DNA of 33,817 bases from Streptomyces afghaniensis 772 (GTDB lineage Bacteria > Actinomycetota > Actinomycetes > Streptomycetales > Streptomycetaceae): positions 1 to 33,817 of the forward strand of contig KE354023.1 in NCBI GenBank assembly GCA_000415505.1. Reading direction: 5' to 3'. Below the pieces are notes generated by a model. It searched no databases, was not told where the DNA came from, and saw only the letters and a list, made by a program, of their open reading frames with translations. Of the stretch, positions 17,569-25,923 are shown one piece after another. Every line of letters starts with the position of its first letter. The stretch's first letter is position 1. Made by a program: the position numbers and the translations under genes.

Positions 17569-17596
17569 GATGCTGCGGCCCCTTCGTCGTCTCTCC

Positions 17597-17734
17597 CGGC
17601 GCACCTGAGTGTGCGCCGCTCCTGCCACCCCCGTGGTTGTAGATCCGCTTCCGCTGCACGCGTCCGTGACACGTGCCGACATACGTCTGCTCGGCTACGT
17701 CAACAGGAACGCATGGTCCCCGCTGATACGTTCC
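17597..17734 (-). promoter_or_regulatory. PAP2 leader: hairpin and imperfect 29-bp palindrome
   Basis: The 245 bp between the wall-hydrolase stop and the PAP2 start contain CGGCGCAC / GTGCGCCG with a 6-nt loop (17597-17618), in the probable PAP2 leader. They also contain GGAACG and CGTTCC as arms of a 29-bp imperfect palindrome (17706-17734). GGAAC on the minus strand also resembles a SigE-type -35. No gene is seen here. Confidence 0.3.
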
Positions 17735-17813
17735 ACACTCCACCGAATGATCACGCAGACGTTATCGAAGAGAGACACGTCTTTGCAGCTCAGGGGGTGG
17801 GTTCACACTCGGC

Positions 17814-18815
17814 TCACACCGTCGTGGGCAGTGCTTTCGCGCCATCTTCGGTGACCCGGGTGGCCCCGAAGTAGTCGGGGGTGTCGATCGGGTCGAACCG
17901 GATCACCGCACCCGTTCGCGGCGCGTCGATCATGTACCCACCTCCGACATAAATGCCGACATGCCGGATGGCACGCGAATTGGTGAGGTCGTCCGAGAAG
18001 AACACGAGGTCGCCGGGGAGCAGTTCGTCCCGCGCGGGGTGCGGCCCGGCGTTGTACTGGTCGTTGGCGACGCGCGGCAGCTTGATGCCGACGGTCTCGT
18101 AGGCGGCCTGGGTCAGTCCCGAGCAGTCGAAGCGTCCGCCCTGCTCAGCGGTGCCCGTGCCGCCCCACAGGTAGGGCGTGCCGAGCTTCTTCTGCGCGTA
18201 CTCGATGGCGCCCGCGGCCTGCTCGGAGGGATCGACCCGCCCGACGGGCGCCGCGAAGCTCTCCGAGAGCGTCGTGATCCGCTTCACGTAGTTCCGGGTC
18301 TCGGTGTACGGCGGCACGCCCCCATACTTGATCACCGCGTATGCCCCCGCGTTGTACGCGGCCAGCATGTTTTCGGTCAGATTCCCGCCCACCTTCTTCA
18401 CGTACGACGCGAGTTCGCAGTCGTACGAGGCGGCAGAGGGAATCGCGTCCTTCGGGTCCCACACGTCACGGTCGCCGTCGCCGTCGCCGTCGATGCCGTG
18501 CGAGGCCCAGGTGCCGGGGATGAACTGCGCTATCCCCTGCGCGGCGGCGTGACTCTGGGCCTTCGGGTTGAACCCGCTCTCCTGGTAGAGCTGGGCGGCG
18601 AGCAGGGCCGGGCTGATGGCGGGGCAGAGGTTGCCCCACTTCTGCACCAGGGCCGAGTACGCGGCGGGCACCGACCCCTTGGCCAGCGCCTTCGCCCCAC
18701 CGCCGACCCCGTTGACCAGGTTTCCGGCGACGATGTAGACCCCGACGACGAGCAGCATCACGAAGGCCAGGGCGGAGCTGATCGCAACACTCGCCACGAT
18801 CCATGCCTTACGCAC
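17814..18815 (-). CDS. Bifunctional cell-wall hydrolase: SLT lytic transglycosylase plus NlpC/P60 peptidase
   Basis: A 333-residue membrane-anchored peptidoglycan hydrolase. The GTG was preferred because GAGGGG lies 9 nt upstream; a TTG two codons earlier is possible. An N-terminal membrane anchor (about residues 5-32) is followed by a transglycosylase domain, with the catalytic Glu in YQESGFNP, then AAAQGIAQFIPGTW and AAYNAGAYAVIKYGG. An acidic GDGDGDRDVWDP stretch resembles a calcium-binding loop. The C-terminal NlpC/P60 domain has Cys in FDCSGLTQAAY, His in RHVGIYVGG and Asp in MIDAPR. Proteins of this architecture are the VirB1/TcpG-like wall-opening enzymes of Gram-positive type IV systems, and the T4SS-like operon lies 3 kb away on the opposite strand. 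Confidence 0.92.
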   Translation of the reverse strand: MRKAWIVASVAISSALAFVMLLVVGVYIVAGNLVNGVGGGAKALAKGSVPAAYSALVQKWGNLCPAISPALLAAQLYQESGFNPKAQSHAAAQGIAQFIPGTWASHGIDGDGDGDRDVWDPKDAIPSAASYDCELASYVKKVGGNLTENMLAAYNAGAYAVIKYGGVPPYTETRNYVKRITTLSESFAAPVGRVDPSEQAAGAIEYAQKKLGTPYLWGGTGTAEQGGRFDCSGLTQAAYETVGIKLPRVANDQYNAGPHPARDELLPGDLVFFSDDLTNSRAIRHVGIYVGGGYMIDAPRTGAVIRFDPIDTPDYFGATRVTEDGAKALPTTV

Positions 18816-18971
18816 CGTCAACCGCCCCTCGCCGGCCAGGAGTCCGTCGCCTGGTCAGTGTAGAGGCGGCCGCCGTAGGCAGGAATGATCACGGGGAGGA
18901 GAGTCGGGGCGGAAAGGGGAACAGCCGACAGCAGGGGGCGGCACGCCGGGGGCAACCGGCGCACGGCCCCG

Positions 18972-19709
18972 TCACGGGTCGCCCGCCGCCTCCCGGTACA
19001 GCCGCTCCGCCTCCCCGCGGAGCACCACGCTGTAGGACACGTCGGGGGTCGTCCCGCCGTCGTCATGGCCGCCGAGGACCCCCACGACCTGCCCGTCCCC
19101 GTTCACCCAGGGGCTTCCGCTGGTGCCGCCGGCGAATCCCGGGCAGTCGATGCGCTGCTGGCCGGGACTGTGCGCGGTCGGCTTGTTGGTGCAGCTGACG
19201 GGCGTCTCGCGGGAGTCGGGGTACCCGGTGAGGGTCACGGCCGTCGCTCCCGTCGCCGTACCGGTGGTGAACCGGTAACCGCCGACGGCGTCCTCGACTC
19301 CCTTCCCGCCCCGCGGCGCGACCACGGCGAACGCCACGTCACTGTCCTCCCGCCGCCCCTCGACCCACCCACGGGGCAGGAACCGCCGCTTCACCTTCCA
19401 CACCCCGTACGGCGCACGGCCGTTGCGGTACCCGGGCACGAACACGAGCTCCCCGCGCCCGTCCAGGCAGTGCGCCGCGGTGACGACGAGATTCCGGTAC
19501 GGCGCCCGCACCACGGACGCGGTGCAGAAATGCGCACCCGCCGGGTGTGCCGCCCGGTCTGCGGGGACGAGCACCCCGACCCGCGCGCTCCCCGCGACCG
19601 CCCCCGCGGTGACGGTCACCCCGAAGGGCCCGGCCCCGTCGTCGGCCACCGCGGTGGACGCGGAGGTGAGGGCGGCAAGGACCACGGCAAGGGAGAGGAC
19701 GCGCTTCAT
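18972..19709 (-). CDS. Secreted trypsin-like serine protease
   Basis: A 245-residue exported S1-family protease. The signal peptide MKRVLSLAVVLAALTSAS is followed by a probable cleavage after AVA. The catalytic triad is visible as His80 (VTAAHC), Asp124 (DSDVAF) and Ser197 (GGTSGSPW). Cysteines sit in the positions expected for two disulphides. No long prodomain is evident. A GTG three codons upstream is an alternative start; neither has a clear ribosome-binding site. It is divergent from the sedolisin-like gene, with 289 bp between them. Confidence 0.9.
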   Translation of the reverse strand: MKRVLSLAVVLAALTSASTAVADDGAGPFGVTVTAGAVAGSARVGVLVPADRAAHPAGAHFCTASVVRAPYRNLVVTAAHCLDGRGELVFVPGYRNGRAPYGVWKVKRRFLPRGWVEGRREDSDVAFAVVAPRGGKGVEDAVGGYRFTTGTATGATAVTLTGYPDSRETPVSCTNKPTAHSPGQQRIDCPGFAGGTSGSPWVNGDGQVVGVLGGHDDGGTTPDVSYSVVLRGEAERLYREAAGDP

Positions 19710-19882
19710 CGGGACCACTGTGTCGGGCGAAGGTGAGAAAAACGTGTGCCGCCGGTCCCAAGCCCCGCTGAAGTCAGGCCCCTTGGGTCAAGCCGCGCCC
19801 ATCTCCCGGCCATCGGCCCGTCACCGACCGGTAAGCCCGGCACCCGCTTCAGTAAGGCGGAAGTCAGGATTCCGAAACCCGT

Positions 19883-19905
19883 CTTGTTGTCACGTACTCA
19901 ACAAG
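19883..19905. promoter_or_regulatory. Inverted repeat upstream of the sedolisin-like gene
   Basis: CTTGTTG and CAACAAG are exact arms around a 9-bp spacer, about 94 bp upstream of the TTG start and inside the interval shared with the divergent protease gene. It is AT-rich compared with its surroundings. The size and symmetry suit a dimeric repressor site or a promoter-overlapping operator. No known regulator is assigned. Confidence 0.4.
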
Positions 19906-19998
19906 CGATCGTCGTCGCGGGTCGCCGCCCCCGCCGGGAACCGTACCGGCGGATCCCCACCCGCAGGCCTCTGTCCACCACTGCCAGGAGGCTGTACC

Positions 19999-21288
19999 TT
20001 GCGCACGACACCCCACAACTCTCCCGCCGGCCGCCGCAGATGGCGCCGCACAGCCGCCGTCGTCACCGCCACCGCCGCGCTCCTCCTCACCGGCCTCACC
20101 ACCGCCGCCCACGCCGACACGGCCCCGGCGAGCACCTCCCGGGTCACCTGGACCCGCTCCTGCGCCCTCCCCCGCCACAAGGACGAGATGGCCTGCAACG
20201 CCCTGCGCGTCACGGGCGGCCGCACCGCCTTCCAGCAGCAGCACGGCATCTCACCCACGGCCGCCGAGGCCACCTCCCCCTCCGGCTACGGCCCCTCCGA
20301 CCTCCAGGACGCCTACGGCCTGACCTCCGCCGCCGCGACCAACGGCACCGGCCGGACCGTCGCCATCGTCGACGCCTACGACGATCCCGACGCCGAGTCC
20401 GACCTCGCCGCCTACCGCTCGCACTACGGCCTGCCCGCCTGCACCACCGCCGGCGGCTGCTTCAAGAAGGTGAGCCAGACCGGCTCCACCACCGCCCTCC
20501 CCACCGCCGACAGCGGCTGGTCCGGCGAGATCTCCCTCGACCTCGACATGGCCAGCGCGATCTGCCCGAACTGCCACATCCTCCTCGTCGAGGCCAAGTC
20601 CGCCTCCATGGCCAACCTGGGCACCGCCGTCAACGAGGCCGTCGGCCTGGGCGCCACGTACGTCTCCAACAGCTACGGCGGCGGCGAGTCCTCCTCCGAC
20701 GCCACGTACGACTCCGCGTACTTCAACCACCCGGGCGTCGCCATCACCGTCAGCGCGGGCGACGCGGGATACGGCGCCGAGTACCCCGCGGCCTCCAAGT
20801 ACGTCACGGCCGTCGGCGGCACCAGGCTCACCACCTCCTCCACCACCCGCGGCTGGACCGAGAGCGTCTGGCGGACCAGCAGCACCGAAGGCACCGGCTC
20901 CGGCTGCTCCGCCTACGACGCCAAGCCCGCCTGGCAGACCGACACCGGCTGCGCCAAGCGCATGATCGCCGACGTCTCCGCCGTCGCCGACCCCGCGACC
21001 GGCGTCTCCGTCTACGACACCTACGGCGCCGACGGCCAGGGCTGGGCCACCTACGGCGGCACCAGCGCCTCCGCCCCGATCATCGCGAGCGTCTACGCCC
21101 TGGCGGGCACTCCGTCCGGCGGCTCCTACCCGGCGAAGTTCCCCTACGCGAACACCGCCGCCCTGAACGACGTCACCAGCGGCACCAACGGCACGTGCGC
21201 CACCAGCTACTTCTGCACCGCCCGAACGGGCTATGACGGCCCGACCGGCTGGGGCACCCCGAACGGAGTCGGCGCCTTCACCGGCTGA
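19999..21288 (+). CDS. Secreted sedolisin-like (S53) serine-carboxyl peptidase
   Basis: A 429-residue exported protease starting at TTG, with AGGAGG 7 nt upstream. A long signal peptide (RRRWRRTAAVVTATAALLL, then a cleavage site near AHAD) precedes the S53 fold. Catalytic residues appear as Glu177 and Asp181 (SGEISLDLD), the oxyanion Asp255 (SAGDAGYG) and Ser356 (GGTSASAP). The C-terminal GYDGPTGWGTPNGVGAF is the usual S53 ending. The large activation prodomain found in classical sedolisins is missing; only about 55 residues separate the signal from the catalytic core. Disulphides are likely at paired cysteines. Confidence 0.93.
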   Translation: MRTTPHNSPAGRRRWRRTAAVVTATAALLLTGLTTAAHADTAPASTSRVTWTRSCALPRHKDEMACNALRVTGGRTAFQQQHGISPTAAEATSPSGYGPSDLQDAYGLTSAAATNGTGRTVAIVDAYDDPDAESDLAAYRSHYGLPACTTAGGCFKKVSQTGSTTALPTADSGWSGEISLDLDMASAICPNCHILLVEAKSASMANLGTAVNEAVGLGATYVSNSYGGGESSSDATYDSAYFNHPGVAITVSAGDAGYGAEYPAASKYVTAVGGTRLTTSSTTRGWTESVWRTSSTEGTGSGCSAYDAKPAWQTDTGCAKRMIADVSAVADPATGVSVYDTYGADGQGWATYGGTSASAPIIASVYALAGTPSGGSYPAKFPYANTAALNDVTSGTNGTCATSYFCTARTGYDGPTGWGTPNGVGAFTG

Positions 21289-21320
21289 CCCTGCCCCTCG
21301 TGACGGAACGTCACCGGTCG

Positions 21321-21352
21321 AACGGGCCGCGGCAACCCAGCCGCGGCCCGTT
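21321..21352 (+). terminator. Terminator hairpin after the sedolisin-like gene
   Basis: A perfect 13-bp stem, AACGGGCCGCGGC with its complement, closes a 6-nt loop 33 bp after the stop. A TGACG/CGTCA mini-palindrome precedes it at 21301-21313. There is no long T run, as is common in Streptomyces. Confidence 0.75.
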
Positions 21353-21722
21353 CGCCGCGCCAGGTAGCCTTCACCCGGAGAACACCGGGACGACCCCTCA
21401 CCCGACCGGCCGTCAGAAACGGCCCGGAAAGGTGACACAGGCCGTAAAAGGGCACAACGACGGAACCGCACAACAGGTTCCGCTCAGGCCTCATTGCCCG
21501 GCGTGACCTGCCGTGATACACAGAGTGACCATACGATACTTCGCACACCGTCCGTCGCCTCCCTTAGGGCCCGGCCCGGAACGGTGGCAAGGTATTCGTA
21601 CGAAACCCGCCAATCAATGACGCCAAGTCGACATCCGACAGCGTCATTGTCGGCGAGAATGAGGCCTGACCTCTGCACGACCGCAGAGGATGCGGAACTA
21701 CCCAACAGGGGCGGTGACTTAC
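21353..21722 (+). other. Leader region of the T4SS-like operon, no gene seen
   Basis: This interval is less GC-rich than its neighbours and holds no convincing gene. It contains an inverted repeat CGGAACC / GGTTCCG with 8-bp spacing (21461-21482) and the palindrome TTCGTACGAA (21595-21604). GTCATT-type sequences flank a further imperfect repeat (21616-21646). A promoter for the downstream operon must lie here, but I cannot pick one sigma class. Confidence 0.4.
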
Positions 21723-22031
21723 ATGCTCTTTGCGGCCGACAAGGGAGACATCAACACGATCATCGGCGGGATCGCTCCGGACTGGGGCCCCTTCGGCAGC
21801 CTGGGCAACGAGGCCAAGGTGATGATCGAGGTCGTGATGGCGGTGGCCATCCTGCTCTGCCTCGGCATCGCCATCTGGGGCGCCGCCAAGCAGCGCATCG
21901 GTGCCACCGCCCTGCGGGACACCTTCAGCGCGGAGCAGGGCAAGGGCCTCATCATCGCGGGCCTCACGGGAGTCTTCATCATCGGCTCACTCGGCACGCT
22001 CTTCACCATCGTGTACGGCATGGCCGTGTAG
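21723..22031 (+). CDS. Small two-helix membrane protein, VirB2/TrbC pilin-like by position
   Basis: A 102-residue protein with two membrane helices: about residues 32-54 (EVVMAVAILLCLGIAIWG) and 75-100 (IIAGLTGVFIIGSLG). AGGGG lies 11 nt before this ATG; an in-frame GTG three codons earlier and an ATG 11 codons earlier are less well placed. Size, helix pair and place at the head of a T4SS-like operon resemble VirB2/TrbC/PrgF-type subunits, but no diagnostic residue proves it. It is unlikely to form a classical pilus in a monoderm; a membrane channel ring is an alternative. Confidence 0.8.
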   Translation: MLFAADKGDINTIIGGIAPDWGPFGSLGNEAKVMIEVVMAVAILLCLGIAIWGAAKQRIGATALRDTFSAEQGKGLIIAGLTGVFIIGSLGTLFTIVYGMAV

Positions 22032-22122
22032 GCCGGGCCCACCCGCCCCGGCCGGGCACGCCCGGCTCCCCCCTCCATCCCACCCGCCCGTCGTGCCCAC
22101 CGGCGAAGGTTGCGTTTCCCTG

Positions 22123-22221
22123 ATGTCGAGTCACCACACCGCGCCCGCGCGGGAACCAGCACGGCTACCGTCGTACGAGGAGCACGAGCAGTACGACGTC
22201 GAGGGGGCGTACGCGGCATGA
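22123..22221 (+). CDS. Possible small peptide (32 aa) overlapping the next gene
   Basis: MSSHHTAPAREPARLPSYEE opens a 32-residue frame that ends in an ATGA overlap with the next gene, typical of a real coupled gene. GAAGG lies 13 nt upstream, rather far. The peptide is hydrophilic, acidic toward its C terminus (EEHEQYDVEG), and without a membrane segment. It may be a small accessory factor or a leader peptide that couples translation. No family recognised. Confidence 0.45.
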   Translation: MSSHHTAPAREPARLPSYEEHEQYDVEGAYAA

Positions 22222-23044
22222 GTCTCGGTGACGAGCACGAGGCCTCCGGCGGCTACGGCGGCACGGGCCAGACCCGCACCCGCCTGCCCGACACCGGAGC
22301 CGACCCCTACGGCACCCCCCGCCGCACCCGCTCGTCGCGCAGCCTGGTCACGGTGGTCGGCGTGGTGGTCCTCCTCATCGCAGCCATCGCCTTCGCGAAC
22401 CGGGGAGGTGGCGATTCCGAGGCCAGCGGCTCGGGCAGCGACAAGGCTTCGAGCGCGCCGACTGCCCCCTCGGGGGAGGGCCAGTGGTGTCGAAGGCGGC
22501 GGGGATTCCCACGGGCTACGCCCACGACGAACAGGGCGCCCAGTCAGCAGCCACCAACTACGGCATCGCCCTGGGGTCGGCTGACATGTACAACACCGAG
22601 AAGCGGCACGCAATCGTCAACACCGTGTATGCCCCCGACGTGGCTGCCGCCCAACTGCCGGCGTTCGACCAGGTCTACTCCCGGGCGAGCTTCCTCGAGA
22701 AGATCGGCCTGGACAAGGACGGTGCCGCGCCAAGCGGTCAGACCTTCGTCTCGCGCGTCATCCCGGTCGGTACCAAGGTCACGTCCTTCAGCGGCAGCAC
22801 CGCCACGGTCGCGCTCTGGTACACATCCCTCTTCGGACTGTCGGGCGACGGCTCGAAGAACCCCGTGACCGAGAGCTGGTACACGACGACCTACCAGTTG
22901 AAGTGGGTCGATGGTGACTGGAAGGTCACCGACTTCACCCAGGAGGACGGCCCGGTCCCCGTCGGACGCGACCAAAGAGCCTCCACCGCAGAGGACATGA
23001 CCAAGGCTGTCGAGGAGTACGGAGGGTTCACCTATGCCCGCTAA
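22218..23044 (+). CDS. VirB8/TcpC-like conjugation-type membrane protein, one frameshift as written
   Basis: When repaired this is a 275-residue bitopic protein with a hydrophilic N-terminal 40 residues, one membrane helix (about 43-60, SLVTVVGVVVLLIAAIAF) and a Gly/Ser-rich linker. An extracytoplasmic domain of about 185 residues follows, with VALWYTSLFGL and WYTTTYQLKWVDGDWKVTDF. That last pattern is typical of the NTF2-like fold of TcpC/VirB8 proteins. The frame breaks in the G runs at 22472-22480; one added G turns PSGEGQWC into PSGGGPVVSKAAG, continuous with the downstream frame. It overlaps the VirB6-like gene by 11 nt. Confidence 0.75.
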
Positions 23045-24364
23045 ACACCACGTACTCAAGCTTGGTGCCATGGTCACAGCGGTTCAGGCGGCCATGGTCC
23101 TTGCGGCCACCCGTGCCTTCGCCGCCCCCACCCCTTCCCCGTCACCGAGCAACAACGCCTGCGACCTCCTCAGGGGCCAGGCCAGGGAAATCTGCGAAGG
23201 CGACACCGGCAGCGGCGCCAACCGGTCCGGCGGCACCTCCCGCCTGGACCCCACCTCCACCCTCGACCCCCTCTCCTCCCTCGCCAAGGGCTGTGCCGAC
23301 GCCGCCTCCTGGACCGTCGACAAGCTCAGCGACGCCGTGAAGGAGACGGCGAACGTCGACTTCACGAACCCCAAGTTCCTCCAGCAGTACGCCGTCGTCT
23401 TCGCCGCGTCGACCATCCTCACGCTCCTCCTCTGGCTCCTGGCCGTCGCCAAGCGAGCCGTCCGCGGCGTGCCCCTGACCACCGCCCTGTCCGAGGCCAT
23501 CGGGTTCCTCTGGCTGACCGTGCTCGCCTCCGCCTTCACCCCCCTGATCCTCTACACCGTCGTCTCCGCGACGGACGGCATCACCGAGGTCCTCGCAAAG
23601 GCCACCGGCGACCAGACCGACGCCTTCTTCGGCACGTTCTCCGAGGCCCTCAACAAGGGCGAGGACATCGGCGGCGGCCCGATCATGCTGATCGTCGTCT
23701 CCCTGGTCAGCATCCTCGCCGCCGGCGTCCTCTGGCTGGAGCTCGTCATCCGCGCCGCCCTGCTCTACGTCGGCGCCCTCCTCGGCACCGTCGTCTACGC
23801 CGGCCTCGTCGACAAGAACCTCTGGGGCCACGTCCGCCGCTGGGCCGGCATCATGATCGCCGTGATCCTGGTCAAACCGGTGATCGTGATCGTCCTCGGC
23901 CTCGCCGGCGCGCTCTCCGCCGACGACGGCCCCGACGCCTTCTCCGCCGTCGTCTCCGGCCTCGCCATCATCCTGCTCGCCATCTTCGCCAGTGCGATGA
24001 TCTACCGCTTCGTCCCCGGCTTCGGCGACGAGATCGCCGGCTCCCGCAACAACCGCCTCATGCAGGGCGCGGAGAGCAAGGCCGCCGCGGTCATCAGCTC
24101 CCCCGCGACCTTGGTCGCGCAGGGCATCAAGACCCACAGCACCCGCGCCGACAACAACGGCGGAGGCAGCCAGTCCTCCGCCCCCGCCCCAGCAACCCCG
24201 CCTCCGGCGGAGTCGCCGCGCACAGCTCGCGCCCCTCGAACGGCGGCGGCGGATCTGTCCCCTCCGCCGCACCCGCACCCCGTTCGAGCAGCCCCGTCAA
24301 CACTCCCCACGCCAGCAACACCCGCAACAGCAGTACCAATCGCACGGGAGGTGAAGGGCGTTGA
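23034..24364 (+). CDS. VirB6/TrbL-like polytopic membrane protein, one frameshift as written
   Basis: A 443-residue protein when repaired. A signal-like N terminus (VQAAMVLAATRAFAAP) leads to a Ser/Pro/Thr segment with paired cysteines. About six membrane helices between residues about 115 and 320 follow, in the TrbL/VirB6 arrangement (AVVFAASTILTLLLWLLA, AAGVLWLELVIRAALLYVG, IAVILVKPVIVIVLGLAGAL). The C-terminal 90 residues are Ser/Gly/Asn-rich and cytoplasmic or exposed. The frame breaks in the C runs at 24181-24190; one added C gives PAPSNPASGGVAAHSSR and a stop that overlaps the next TTG start (TTGA). Without repair a false 1,208-residue read-through frame appears. Confidence 0.78.
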
Positions 24365-25917
24365 CGACCGAGTCCCACGTGTCCCATCCGGTCACGCCCC
24401 GCCGTACATATCTGATCGGCCGCGCCCGGCCGAACGCGATCATCGGCCGCAACCGCGAGACCGGCGAGATCGCCCTGATCGTCGTGGGCGCGTTCCTCGG
24501 CATGATGTGCGGGCTCCTCGTCCCCGTGCTGTCCCTGCGCATCGTGCTGCTCGCCGGATTCCCGATGCTGGCGCTGGCCGCCGTGTACGTGCCGTACAAG
24601 CACCGCACGTTCTACAAGTGGTTCGAGATCAACCGCAGCTACAAGCGGACCCTGAAGCAGGGCACCGCCTACCGCTCCGCCGTCATCGAGGCCGGCACCC
24701 GGCTCGACGGCCGCGAGGTCGAGATCGGGCCGCCTCCGGGCATCGGCCGCATCACCTGGCTGGCCGCCCCCTTCGGCCCCGACGAGATCGCCGTCCTGCT
24801 GCACGCCGACCGCAAGACCGTCACCGCCGCCATCGAGATCGAGGGCCCCGGCGTCGGCCTGCGCGACTCCGAGGACCAGGAAGCCCTCGTCGACCGCTTC
24901 GGCACGCTGCTCAAGCACGTGGCCAACGGCGACGGCTTCGTCACCCGCCTCCAGATGCTCGCCCGCACCCTCCCCGCCGACCCGGACGCCCACGCCAAGG
25001 ACGTCGCCGTCCGCGGCGACGACAAGGCACCGCCGTGGCTCCAGCAGTCGTACGACCAGCTCCAGTCGATGGTGTCCACCAGCAGCGAGCAGCACCGCGC
25101 CTACCTCGTCGCCTGCATGCACTACACCCGCGACCTCGCCGCCGAGGCCAACGCCATGGCCCGCGCCGCCCGCGCCCACGGCGGCAAGGTCGACCGGGAC
25201 GCCGGACTCGCCGTCGTCATGGCCCGCGAGCTCACCGACATCTGCTCGCGCCTCCAGGAGGCCGACATCCGCGTACGGCAGCCGCTCGGCCAGAGCAGAC
25301 TGTCCTCGCTGATCCACTCCATGTACGACCCGGACCACCCGATCGACCACATCCAGGCGATGACGAAACGCAATGCCTGGCCGGCCGAGCTGGACGCCAT
25401 GGAGCCCACCTACCTCCAGGCCAAGACCCGCGAGTCCTCCACCCGCGCCCCCTGGTGCCACGCCACGGCCTGGGTGAAGGAGTGGCCGATGACCCCCGTC
25501 GGCGTCAACTTCCTCGCCCCGCTGCTCGTCCACACCCCGGACGTCATCCGCACGGTCGCCGTCACCATGGACCTCGAACCCACCGAGGTCGCCATCGAGC
25601 GCATGCTCACGGAGAAGACCAACGACGAGGCCGAGGCGTCCCGCGCCGCCAAGATGAACCGCACCATCGACCCGCGCGACGTGGCCGCGAACTCCCGGCT
25701 CGACCAGCGCGGCGAAGACCTCGCCAGCGGCGCCGCCGGGGTGAACCTCGTCGGCTACATCACCGTCTCCTCGCGTTCCCCCGACGCCCTCGCCCGCGAC
25801 AAGCGGACGATAAGGGCCTCGGCCGGAAAGTCGTACCTGAAGCTGGAATGGTGCGACCGCGAGCACCACCGCGCCTTCGTGAACACCCTTCCCTTCGCCA
25901 CCGGCATTCGGAGGTAG
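24361..25917 (+). CDS. Split VirB4, first half: VirB3/PrgI-like helices plus VirB4 N-terminal-like domain (SCO6880-like)
   Basis: A 518-residue protein from TTG, coupled to the upstream stop. Two adjacent membrane helices (about 37-56 and 60-78) followed by YVPYKHRTFYKWFEIN resemble the VirB3/PrgI module. The long soluble part (about 90-518) resembles the N-terminal domain of VirB4-type ATPases, but there is no Walker A. TYLQAKTRESSTRAPWCHAT and GYITVSSRSPDALARDKRTI are recognisable family phrases from actinobacterial SCO6880-type proteins. The ATPase domain follows as a separate gene 6 nt later, so the two likely form one functional VirB3-VirB4 unit. Confidence 0.82.
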   Translation: MTTESHVSHPVTPRRTYLIGRARPNAIIGRNRETGEIALIVVGAFLGMMCGLLVPVLSLRIVLLAGFPMLALAAVYVPYKHRTFYKWFEINRSYKRTLKQGTAYRSAVIEAGTRLDGREVEIGPPPGIGRITWLAAPFGPDEIAVLLHADRKTVTAAIEIEGPGVGLRDSEDQEALVDRFGTLLKHVANGDGFVTRLQMLARTLPADPDAHAKDVAVRGDDKAPPWLQQSYDQLQSMVSTSSEQHRAYLVACMHYTRDLAAEANAMARAARAHGGKVDRDAGLAVVMARELTDICSRLQEADIRVRQPLGQSRLSSLIHSMYDPDHPIDHIQAMTKRNAWPAELDAMEPTYLQAKTRESSTRAPWCHATAWVKEWPMTPVGVNFLAPLLVHTPDVIRTVAVTMDLEPTEVAIERMLTEKTNDEAEASRAAKMNRTIDPRDVAANSRLDQRGEDLASGAAGVNLVGYITVSSRSPDALARDKRTIRASAGKSYLKLEWCDREHHRAFVNTLPFATGIRR

Positions 25918-25923
25918 GACCTG

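Noticed and set aside
18822-18971. Possible c-di-AMP (ydaO-type) riboswitch before the wall hydrolase
   Set aside because: These elements often precede such genes in Streptomyces, but the 150-bp interval is too short and lacks the conserved helices.
21353-21722. Attachment site or tRNA fragment marking an integrative element
   Set aside because: No tRNA-like sequence, integrase or direct repeat matching the far end of the T4SS-like operon was seen.
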